Shown: one piece after another, positions 17,701 through 25,467 of the stretch
How positions within the stretch are numbered: the first letter of the stretch is position 1
Layout: every line of letters begins with the position of its first letter
Assembly: GCA_008501735.1 (NCBI GenBank)
Contig: QQUF01000028.1
Coordinates: forward strand, 1-64,000
Length of the DNA stretch: 64,000 bases
Reading direction: 5' to 3'
Source: Calditrichota bacterium
GTDB lineage: Bacteria; CLD3
Notes under the pieces: generated by a model
The model's input: the letters and a program-made list of their open reading frames with translations, nothing else
The model's database searches: none
Told to the model about the DNA's origin: nothing
Position numbers and translations under genes: made by a program

Positions 17701-18222
17701 CTATTCGTTTCTAATAACCAATAACCGTTGACGACTGTATTCTGCTTGAGCTGAAGTAAAAAGAACTTTTAACAAAGAATCATAATTGACATCTTTATCA
17801 ACCTGAATAGTAACTTCGCCTTTAAAAGGTCTTCCTGTGCTTTGCTCAACTTTCTTTTGTAACTCAGCTTGTTTTTCAAGAAATGTATATAATTTATCAA
17901 TCATCAATTGATCACTGCTATGTACTTCGCTCATTAAAACTACTGGTTTATCGTCAATGAGAATTGCATTTCTAGAAATTGATAAACTCATACTTCTTTC
18001 AGCTTTAATATCTGTATCTGAAATTGCCAATTGCAAATCTTTTGAAGCAGAAACAATGCTTCCTTCAGTAGAAAATGATTTCAGGAGAAACAAAAGAATA
18101 ATTGTCATCGCATCCATCATTGATGTTAATGGTGGAAGCCCTGGCTCAGATTTATTTTTTGAAAAATTTCTTCTCTTAGTTGCTCCACGTTCAAGGCTCG
18201 CACTCGCTGTTTTTGCTGCCAT
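17701..18222 (-). CDS. ExbD/TolR-family motor subunit with the conserved Asp
   Basis: A 173-residue protein with a basic N-terminus, one membrane helix (PPLTSMMDAMTIILLFLLKS) and a periplasmic domain (GEVTIQVDKDVNYDSLLKVL). Asp37, at the start of the helix, is in the place of the proton-carrying aspartate of ExbD, TolR and MotB. It would pair with the ExbB/TolQ-like product at 18785 as the ion-driven rotor or plug. The gene has an AGAGGA ribosome site and lies 15 bases after the second ExbD-like gene, which has Asn at the equivalent site. The ISRNAILIDDKPV segment is typical of the periplasmic TolR-type fold. Confidence 0.88.
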   Translation of the reverse strand: MAAKTASASLERGATKRRNFSKNKSEPGLPPLTSMMDAMTIILLFLLKSFSTEGSIVSASKDLQLAISDTDIKAERSMSLSISRNAILIDDKPVVLMSEVHSSDQLMIDKLYTFLEKQAELQKKVEQSTGRPFKGEVTIQVDKDVNYDSLLKVLFTSAQAEYSRQRLLVIRNE

Positions 18223-18237
18223 AAATTTTCCTCTAAA

Positions 18238-18774
18238 TTATAATCGACCGAAGTTCACTTGTGGAAACATAACAATAGTCTTTCCATTAACTTTTGTAGA
18301 TCTAGCATTATCCATAGTCGTTACTAAAGTTTGAAAAGCTATTGAGCTATCTGCAGCAATCTTTATAGACTTACCATCTTTAAACTTACTGCCATACTTT
18401 TCCGAAATATCTGCAAGTTGGGTATGTAATGACTCAAAATCATATTCACCATTTTTTAATGGGATTGTTGGACCACCGTCCGAAGCAGAATCTTTGATTA
18501 CAACAAAATCATTTGCTAAAGTAAAACCATTTTTAGTAACAAATAATTTAAGTCCTAACTTTTGCTCTACTTCTTGAGGAGTTTCTTCTGAACTTGATCC
18601 ACCTCCACCACCGCTTGTCGGGAGATCGATTTCAAGCATTCCAATCTTGATAAATTCGGCAGCTGATAAGAGAACTGGAATCAATACTACCATAAGATTC
18701 ATCATAGGTAGTAGATTTGGTTCTGAATTACCAGACTGTGTTTTTTTTGTAGAACTCGACGCTAAATAAGGCAT
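18238..18774 (-). CDS. ExbD/TolR-family subunit lacking the membrane Asp (Asn26)
   Basis: A 178-residue ExbD/TolR-like protein. Its membrane helix PNLLPMMNLMVVLIPVLLS aligns without gaps to that of the neighbouring subunit, but the proton-carrying Asp is Asn26 and a proline follows within the helix. The periplasmic part has GLKLFVTKNGFTLANDFVVI and SIKIAADSSIAFQTLVTTMD, the usual TolR/ExbD fold, with a Gly/Ser-rich insertion (TSGGGGGSSSEE) after the helix. It has a strong AAGGAG ribosome site and lies ten bases after the ExbB-like gene. It may serve as an unequal partner in a mixed ExbD dimer inside the ExbB pentamer; this is inference. Confidence 0.86.
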   Translation of the reverse strand: MPYLASSSTKKTQSGNSEPNLLPMMNLMVVLIPVLLSAAEFIKIGMLEIDLPTSGGGGGSSSEETPQEVEQKLGLKLFVTKNGFTLANDFVVIKDSASDGGPTIPLKNGEYDFESLHTQLADISEKYGSKFKDGKSIKIAADSSIAFQTLVTTMDNARSTKVNGKTIVMFPQVNFGRL

Positions 18775-18784
18775 TAATTACTCC

Positions 18785-19435
18785 TTACTCTCCAGTCAGA
18801 AGGTTAACTAATTTCAAAATATTTTCGTCGATATCTTCGATAATCTGACCAGTTTTATTAATGATAATTTGGTGGATGATGATTGCAGGAATCGCAACAG
18901 CCAAACCAAAAAGTGTTGTATTCATCGCAATTGCAATACCTTGAGCAAGCAATTGTGTTTTTTGAGATTGTTCCACCAATGGATTCGCAACAGCCTCAAA
19001 AGATTTAATCAAACCATAGATAGTTCCCATAAGTCCGATAAGAGTAGAAACATTACCTACCATTTGAAGTAAGTTAGTTCTTCTATTAAGTTTTGGGAGA
19101 ATTGCAAGAGTTCCTTCATCTACCGCATTTTGGATAGAGCGAAAATTCTTGTCTTCTTTAGCTCTTTCCAAAGCAGCTAAAACTACGATTGGCAAAGCTT
19201 TTTCACCAGCACTCTTGCAAAGGTTTATAGCTTTTTGAATGTCCCCAGATTTTACAAGCTTCATAACTTCAGCCATAAATCTTTCGGCATTAACGTTTGA
19301 CCTAACATAAATATAGATGTATCTGTCAATGGCGATTGCAAGCATAAAAACTAGTGCTATAAGTAATGCCCACATATAAATCATACCATCACTGTCAGGT
19401 GCGAAACCGTTTGCGAACTTTAAAAGAAAATCCAT
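18785..19435 (-). CDS. ExbB/TolQ/MotA-family proton channel subunit
   Basis: A 216-residue protein with three membrane segments: near residue 20-40, and the paired C-terminal helices STLIGLMGTIYGLIKSF and LAQGIAIAMNTTLFGLAVAIPAI. The latter pair is the most conserved signature of the MotA/TolQ/ExbB family and carries the Thr residues facing the channel. A cytoplasmic domain lies between (KSGDIQKAINLCKSAGE...LAALERAKEDKN). It forms the stator ring around the two ExbD-like subunits encoded just downstream. AAGGAG precedes the start. A gene set of one ExbB, two ExbD and one AgmX recalls AglR-AglQ-AglS and AgmX of Myxococcus. Confidence 0.92.
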   Translation of the reverse strand: MDFLLKFANGFAPDSDGMIYMWALLIALVFMLAIAIDRYIYIYVRSNVNAERFMAEVMKLVKSGDIQKAINLCKSAGEKALPIVVLAALERAKEDKNFRSIQNAVDEGTLAILPKLNRRTNLLQMVGNVSTLIGLMGTIYGLIKSFEAVANPLVEQSQKTQLLAQGIAIAMNTTLFGLAVAIPAIIIHQIIINKTGQIIEDIDENILKLVNLLTGE

Positions 19436-19487
19436 TTACTAATTCTCCTTTGGAATTGTTTTTTTAATTTAATTTTTAATTATTTAA

Positions 19488-19805
19488 TTAATTTCTAATT
19501 TTTTTAGACATATGTTCAATATCACTATTACTAATTTTCTTCGCAGATAATTCCCGTTTTTTTGGTAAAAATAAATCTACTTCAATTTCACCTGCTTTTT
19601 GAAGGAAATCACTTGCTTTTACTTCAAGTAAATTAAAATCTGCTTCTTTTCTTTCTTGGTAGAGTACAACGCTTGGTTCAATCGGAGCTACTTGAATCAC
19701 GATCTCATCAATTCGTATCACCCCGTCTGAATCTTGAGCAAAAACGTTAGTTGAATTTACGACAATTAGGAAGATAAATTGAAACAATAATATAGTTTTT
19801 TTCAT
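19488..19805 (-). CDS. Small secreted protein of the motor cluster, unknown function
   Basis: A 105-residue protein with a signal peptide (MKKTILLFQFIFLIVVNSTNVFAQ) and a mature part of about 80 residues: GVIRIDEIVIQVAPIEPSVV, FNLLEVKASDFLQKAGE and a basic C-terminus. Of two ATG codons six bases apart, the second (19805) is eight bases after AAGGA and is preferred. I recognise no family. It lies eleven bases after the giant TPR gene and 52 before the ExbB-like gene, so it is probably a periplasmic accessory of the same complex. Confidence 0.68.
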   Translation of the reverse strand: MKKTILLFQFIFLIVVNSTNVFAQDSDGVIRIDEIVIQVAPIEPSVVLYQERKEADFNLLEVKASDFLQKAGEIEVDLFLPKKRELSAKKISNSDIEHMSKKIRN

Positions 19806-19816
19806 TTTCATTTTCC

Positions 19817-22800
19817 TTATTCAGGTAATCTGTTTTTATCGAAAATTAAGTTTCTTCGAATCATTACTTTTTCTTGCTCTGGCGTTAAAGCCTCTGCTCC
19901 AGATTCAACTTCTGCTCCAGATTCAATCTGAGCTTCAATTTGTTCAGTTGAAACATCAGGAATAGTTTTCACTTCTAAAATCATTTGAAAACCGTGTCCT
20001 GTAGAATCTAAATCTGTAACAACAGCTGATAAGATATTCTCTCCTGAAATAACTGATTGAGTGACATCAATTTCTTCAACAAACATCCAATCAACAATAT
20101 CCTCTCCTGTTTCTTCATCGTATTTTTCATATCTATCATAACGTCCTCTTGGACCGTTAAAAAATATTGAAGTGTTGTCGTCACCTGTTACAAAAACTTT
20201 TGCCGAAGTTACGACTCCTTCAACGTAGAATTTTTTCCTAAAATAAACGGCATTTTCAAAACTTTCTTCACCTTCTGCCACTGTTTCAATTTCAACGAAG
20301 GAAGTATCATAAACCGTAAAAGATGTATCAATGTAACTTGCAACTGAGTCAAAAACTGTTACAATACTTTCTGCAAATTCTAATCTGTATTTTCTACCAT
20401 CAGTCGATAAGAACTCACCTTCTGCAAGTTCTACGTCACCTTCAACAGGAACGAAAGTTGTATCAAAAACTGCAAAAGAAGTATCAACTGTAACCTGTAT
20501 TGAATCTGTTACTGTTATCAATTGCTCAGAAATTGCTAATTGATAAAATCGTCCATCTTCAGTTGAATAAACATCTTCAGCAAGCGAATCTGCTTCGGAT
20601 AGCCAAAGAGTGTCTGTAACCAACGAAAGCGAATCTTTTTCTTCTAATTGCCACACTGTTAAAGTCGTATCTACAAATCTTTCGGTAATTTGTGGTTCAA
20701 AACTTTCTGTTCCTTCTCCACTTTCTTCAACCCAAACAGTATCAGCAACAGACATCAAAGTATCTTTTTCTTCTAATTGCCACACTGTTAAAATTGTGTC
20801 AACAAATCTTTCATTAATTACTGTCTCAAACCCACCATTACCTGTAATTATTTTTTTCCAAATATTAGTCGTTCCACTCCATAGGTCAGTTGATAATGTC
20901 AAAAGTTCTTTATCGGGAAAAACTAAATCTTGAGACCAATCTGCTCCACTTACTGCTGATGTCCAACTGTAATCATCAAAATCTAAAGATGAATATCCCT
21001 CTGCAAATTTATTGAAAATTTTCCAATCGCCAGAGAGGTCTGTCTCAACGATCATTGTATTTTCTTCAACATCAACTAAATCTTTAAATTCTGAAGGGGA
21101 AATATTAATTAGTTCTTTAATAATTTTACCTGTATAAGTATTCAAAGCTAAATTATTGTCTTGATTTAAGTTATAAGTAGACTCAAGCACATTCCGAGCC
21201 AAATCTTTAACTTGAATTTGCCAGTCTCCAAAATTAATTGAAGCATCAGACCACTCTGGAAAATCATTTTCAAAATATTTACCTTCAGTGTATTTGACTT
21301 GAGATTTGTAATATCTACCAAATTCTTCAAGTTGAACTCCAAGTTCATAAGCATACTTGTTCATTTCTTCTTCCATTTCACGAGCACTCGAAGAAGTAAG
21401 TCCATTTTCATTAAAAATTGTGTATGCGTATTGGTAACTTTCTAAAGCTAATGAGTAATTGTTTTGAATTAGCGTCAAATAAATTGGAATATAAACAGGA
21501 ACCTCAAAAACACCTTTAGGAACATTCTCTTCGCTAACACCATTCAAACTCGTTTCATAAAGTTCAACTTCTTTCTTAACTTCAAGAATAATCTCGTTCG
21601 CTAAGTCAAAATATTCTTTCGGAGAAATTCTTGCAACTTCAATAATTCTATCACGAGATTTTTGATTCCACTCATTTTGAATTTCTAAAGAATCCAAAGT
21701 AGATAAGTTTAGTAAATGCAGCCCAATAACTTGGTCAGATACAGCTCTTATTCCGAAATTCTGCTCTGGAGTGTAGATATAAGCATCTTTTCCAGAAACA
21801 TAACTAATGTATTTATTTCTTTTTCTACTCGATTCAAATTGTTTAACGACATCTTCATATTTTAACAATGTTTCGATTGTTCCATAATTAACTTCTGCTG
21901 TTTGATAAAGCATTCCTGGAAGTCTATCTTCAATCTGTGCTACAAAATTATTCGCATCCACAATTGCCGAATCAATGATTCCAATAGCTTTCATTTGTTC
22001 AGTCGAAGTTGAATCAATAGCTGACATTTGAGTTTCTCTTGATTCTTGATATTGTGGTACTAAATCCTTTAAAATCGTAAGTGTTGATTTATAGTTTTGA
22101 ACTGAAGCATCAAAGAATACAAAAGATTCATTTGAAATAGAAACTTTTTTGGCAGCATAATTTGAAATATTTTCAGGGATTGCTTGTTCAGAGAATTTTA
22201 GTGCAAAATCATCTTGGATTAATGCAATTCCATAAGCTGCTTTTGGTCTTCTACGAATACTTAAAGTATAGAGGTAATTATATTTTTCATTCAACTCGTC
22301 TCTAAGTTCAATCTTTCTACGAATATCAGAATCAACTAAATTTGGATCTTGAAAATCTAATTGCAAGTATTCACTTAGCTCTTTCTCTGTAATTTCATAA
22401 AGAGCTTCACCAGCATAAAATGGATTTCCTGGTAAATTTCTTGATTCTAATTCTTTATTTCTATCAACGGCATTTTGAAATTCGATGAATGCTTGCTGTT
22501 CGTCAAATTTTTGTTCTCTAAAATAAATACCTCTGTCATAATAAACTTTAACTGTCAAAGGGTCATCTGGAAATTGAATTGCAAATGCTTCATAGATTTC
22601 ATTCGCCGCATCGAAATCATTGAGTTTTAAGAAAAATTCTGCATTTCCAAATAAAATAGGATTTGCTCTTTCATCATTAGGATAAGCTTGGACAAACTGA
22701 TTACTTACCCGAATAGCGTCGTCATACTTTTCAGCTTTCTCGTAGTTTGCTCTCGCTTCAATTAAGAAATCTGGAGTTTTCTCATCATCAGGATATTTAT

Positions 22801-25453
22801 TACAATATGCTTCATAAGTTTCGGCACTTAAAACTGATTCTTCCAATCTGTTTGCGTAAATGTAAGCCTTGTTTTGGTAAGCTGTTTTTGTGTTATCATC
22901 TTCTGGATAATTATTTATCAAAATATCATAAGTATCGACAACTTTAAAATAAAGTGAATCAGCACGAGTTTCGAGCGAATCTTTTTCCGATGCTTCTGCT
23001 GCTAAACGATATTTTTCAGCAGCGTTAAGAATGATAATTCCTATTTTGTCGTATTCAGGAAAATCTTCAACTGTTACAAGAAGTTTTTCTGCAGCAGAGA
23101 CATAATTTGAATCAACTCTTGAGTTTTCAACATTTGCATTTACAAGTCTTCCAAGTACGTCAGATTTTTCCTCATCACTTAAAACATTTTCAGCAACCAA
23201 TGCTCTAATTTTATCTCCTGCAATTCCAAATTGCCCAAGCCTGTAATAGCTTTCAATTATATTTTTCTTTGCTGGAATTACATTTGAATCGTAAGGGTGT
23301 TCTAAAATTAACTCATCAAATTTGGCAATTGCTTTTTCATACTCATTTCTGTTATAGAAAAGTAAACCTGAGTTCCATACTAATTTTGGAAGCAATGTGT
23401 CCCCTGGGAAATAAGCAACCAAAGTATCAACCGCACTTAAGAAATCTATTTCCTCCACTAACAAAGGCTCTGGAATATAGACTGGTATTTTAAGGCTATC
23501 AGTTTCTGTTGAATCATTTTCTGCAATTAAACTTGTCGTATCAGGAGGTGAAAGAGAGGTATGGCTTTTTTGGGCTAATTCCATTAATTCCTGCGAATAA
23601 GCAACAGCATCAATCGTAGCCAAATAACGCAAAGAATCTGTCGGGAAGAATCTATATTTTTCTGTATCAAGGTCTTCGATAGATGAATAGTATTTTATAT
23701 CTTCATAATTTTGAAACTTTCCAGCCATCACAACCAAAGTATCAAAAGCTGTTTTCTTTTCACCAAGAGTATTAAGGGTTACACCCATAAACTGTTGAAA
23801 AAGAGGTCCTCGATAACCATCTGGATAACCTGCGAAATAATCTGTAATTGCTTGAATAAGAAATCTCTCATCATCTTCTGAAACATTTTCTTCATCTTTT
23901 GAAACTAAATCAGCAGCAGCTGCAACATTCTCGGCAAGTAATTGTTCAGCAACTTTTCTTCTTTCAGCTCTAATTTCAGGATCTTCAGAATCTTTATAAC
24001 GAATTACCCAAGGAGCATTCTCATTAACATATTTTGCGAAGTAGTCTTTTTTTGCTGCATAAAGTGCTTGATTATCAACTGGGTCTTTTGAAGATTCAAG
24101 AACAATTATGTTTCGCTGAACTTTAGGGGCTTGTTCAAAAAACGGATAATATTCTAATAAATAAGTATAAGAAGTTGAGGCTTCAATTTGAAACCCTTGA
24201 CCAGCTTTTTGATACTCATCACCAATTCTCAGGAAGACATCTGCACCATAAGATTTCCACTCATTTTCATTCTGTGTATTTTTAGCAGTTTCTAAAAACT
24301 CCTTTACACCGTCAGGACCTTTAAATGCGAATTCATTAACATAGTTTGTTCCTGAAATTCTCGTTGAATCATTTGTAAAACTAATTGCTAAATAAGTCAA
24401 AGCATCATCGTAAAAATCATTTGTTGTTACAGAAAGTTTCCTATCACGAGAAACTCTGTCTGGGTAATCTTTGTATTCATTAACATCGTCTAAAAGGATT
24501 GTGAAATAGCCAACAGCTTCTGGCAACTCACGTAATTTGTAATGAGCCCAACCAAGTCTATAAAGTGCTTCAACGTATCTTCTTGAATCTCTGAATTCCA
24601 AAACATTTTCGTAGTAACTAATTGATTGCCTAACTCGATTTTCAATATCTTCTGCTGTCAAGTTCTCGAATGAATCTGGAATTTCAAAATAGTAATTACC
24701 TAAAGCCATCAACGCTTCGATATAATAATCACTTTCCTTGATTGGCAATATTTTTTTGTAATAATCTCTTCCTCTGTCTTTGGAATCAACAAGCGTTGTA
24801 AGATATGCTAAATTGTAATATGCCTTGTCAATATTCTTGCTTTTGGGAAATTCGCGTTCAAATTTTTTCAAAAGTTCAATCGATTTATCGTAACGTTCCT
24901 TTGGAAAAGGTGCATCAAAATTTGGATCTTCATTCAAACGATTCATATACTCTTCACGTCGTTTGAAATTATCATCTTTTTCTTTTTGAATGTAGAGTTC
25001 CGCAAGTCGAATCAAAATATCTTCGCGATAAATTGTGTTCGGATTCTCTTTCCAAAATTTCTCAAGGTTTGTAATTGAAGTCGTTTTTAAAGTATCTTTT
25101 GCGATACGAAGTTCTTCCATTTCTTGAGCTAATTTAACTTTAAGTCTCAAAAGTTTTTTCAAACTTAAACTATCAAGCTTAGTCATTGGCTCTTGAGGCT
25201 CTTCCATAACAACTTCTTGTGAAAAGTCACTACTTTCGACTTCCTCTGAGACACCCTGAGATTGGTTTACAACATCATCACCAGAAGTATCTAAATCTAC
25301 TTCTTCTACAACTTCTTGAAGTGAATTTTCATTTGAAAGAATTGAAGTAGAGTCTTGTTCAACAACCTCATCTTGCGAATAAGCAATATTTTGAACACCG
25401 ATAAAGGCACTAAAAAGAAATGCCCAAAAGAATTTTAAAAATATATTTTTCAT
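19817..25453 (-). CDS. Giant periplasmic TPR protein with a C-terminal galactose-binding-like domain
   Basis: A 1878-residue secreted protein. After a signal peptide (FLFSAFIGVQNIAYSQ) and an acidic region comes a very long array of TPR and TPR-like helices, for example DKAYYNLAYLTTL, VEALYRLGWAHYKLRELPEAVGYF and LFYNRNEYEKAIAKFDELILEHPYD. Near the end, LDFDDYSWTSA and, much later, YFRKKFYVEG, TSAKVFVTGDDNTSIFFNGP and GENILSAVV look like the halves of a galactose-binding-like beta-sandwich, split by about 200 residues of duplicated sequence. Large secreted TPR proteins of this type occur in Myxococcus gliding (Glt) and related clusters. No Shine-Dalgarno is visible and the gene starts 14 bases after the preceding stop, so translation is probably coupled. 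Likely a periplasmic scaffold. Confidence 0.82.
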   Translation of the reverse strand: MKNIFLKFFWAFLFSAFIGVQNIAYSQDEVVEQDSTSILSNENSLQEVVEEVDLDTSGDDVVNQSQGVSEEVESSDFSQEVVMEEPQEPMTKLDSLSLKKLLRLKVKLAQEMEELRIAKDTLKTTSITNLEKFWKENPNTIYREDILIRLAELYIQKEKDDNFKRREEYMNRLNEDPNFDAPFPKERYDKSIELLKKFEREFPKSKNIDKAYYNLAYLTTLVDSKDRGRDYYKKILPIKESDYYIEALMALGNYYFEIPDSFENLTAEDIENRVRQSISYYENVLEFRDSRRYVEALYRLGWAHYKLRELPEAVGYFTILLDDVNEYKDYPDRVSRDRKLSVTTNDFYDDALTYLAISFTNDSTRISGTNYVNEFAFKGPDGVKEFLETAKNTQNENEWKSYGADVFLRIGDEYQKAGQGFQIEASTSYTYLLEYYPFFEQAPKVQRNIIVLESSKDPVDNQALYAAKKDYFAKYVNENAPWVIRYKDSEDPEIRAERRKVAEQLLAENVAAAADLVSKDEENVSEDDERFLIQAITDYFAGYPDGYRGPLFQQFMGVTLNTLGEKKTAFDTLVVMAGKFQNYEDIKYYSSIEDLDTEKYRFFPTDSLRYLATIDAVAYSQELMELAQKSHTSLSPPDTTSLIAENDSTETDSLKIPVYIPEPLLVEEIDFLSAVDTLVAYFPGDTLLPKLVWNSGLLFYNRNEYEKAIAKFDELILEHPYDSNVIPAKKNIIESYYRLGQFGIAGDKIRALVAENVLSDEEKSDVLGRLVNANVENSRVDSNYVSAAEKLLVTVEDFPEYDKIGIIILNAAEKYRLAAEASEKDSLETRADSLYFKVVDTYDILINNYPEDDNTKTAYQNKAYIYANRLEESVLSAETYEAYCNKYPDDEKTPDFLIEARANYEKAEKYDDAIRVSNQFVQAYPNDERANPILFGNAEFFLKLNDFDAANEIYEAFAIQFPDDPLTVKVYYDRGIYFREQKFDEQQAFIEFQNAVDRNKELESRNLPGNPFYAGEALYEITEKELSEYLQLDFQDPNLVDSDIRRKIELRDELNEKYNYLYTLSIRRRPKAAYGIALIQDDFALKFSEQAIPENISNYAAKKVSISNESFVFFDASVQNYKSTLTILKDLVPQYQESRETQMSAIDSTSTEQMKAIGIIDSAIVDANNFVAQIEDRLPGMLYQTAEVNYGTIETLLKYEDVVKQFESSRKRNKYISYVSGKDAYIYTPEQNFGIRAVSDQVIGLHLLNLSTLDSLEIQNEWNQKSRDRIIEVARISPKEYFDLANEIILEVKKEVELYETSLNGVSEENVPKGVFEVPVYIPIYLTLIQNNYSLALESYQYAYTIFNENGLTSSSAREMEEEMNKYAYELGVQLEEFGRYYKSQVKYTEGKYFENDFPEWSDASINFGDWQIQVKDLARNVLESTYNLNQDNNLALNTYTGKIIKELINISPSEFKDLVDVEENTMIVETDLSGDWKIFNKFAEGYSSLDFDDYSWTSAVSGADWSQDLVFPDKELLTLSTDLWSGTTNIWKKIITGNGGFETVINERFVDTILTVWQLEEKDTLMSVADTVWVEESGEGTESFEPQITERFVDTTLTVWQLEEKDSLSLVTDTLWLSEADSLAEDVYSTEDGRFYQLAISEQLITVTDSIQVTVDTSFAVFDTTFVPVEGDVELAEGEFLSTDGRKYRLEFAESIVTVFDSVASYIDTSFTVYDTSFVEIETVAEGEESFENAVYFRKKFYVEGVVTSAKVFVTGDDNTSIFFNGPRGRYDRYEKYDEETGEDIVDWMFVEEIDVTQSVISGENILSAVVTDLDSTGHGFQMILEVKTIPDVSTEQIEAQIESGAEVESGAEALTPEQEKVMIRRNLIFDKNRLPE
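20633..20792. repeat. Tandem duplication (129-base period) inside the giant TPR gene
   Basis: A 31-base stretch is identical at 20633-20663 and 20762-20792, exactly 129 bases (43 codons) apart, and flanking sequence is also similar. Both copies encode FVDTxLTVWQLEEKDxL. A second, more diverged pair lies to its left (about 20290-20420 and 20430-20560), both encoding DGRxYxL...DTSFxVxDTxFV. The identity at DNA level suggests a recent or homogenised duplication. Confidence 0.85.
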
Positions 25454-25467
25454 TTATTATTGCAAAT

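Noticed and set aside
20633-20792. Regular DNA repeat considered as a CRISPR-like array
   Set aside because: Only two copies, within an open reading frame and in phase with codons, so it is a protein-level duplication.
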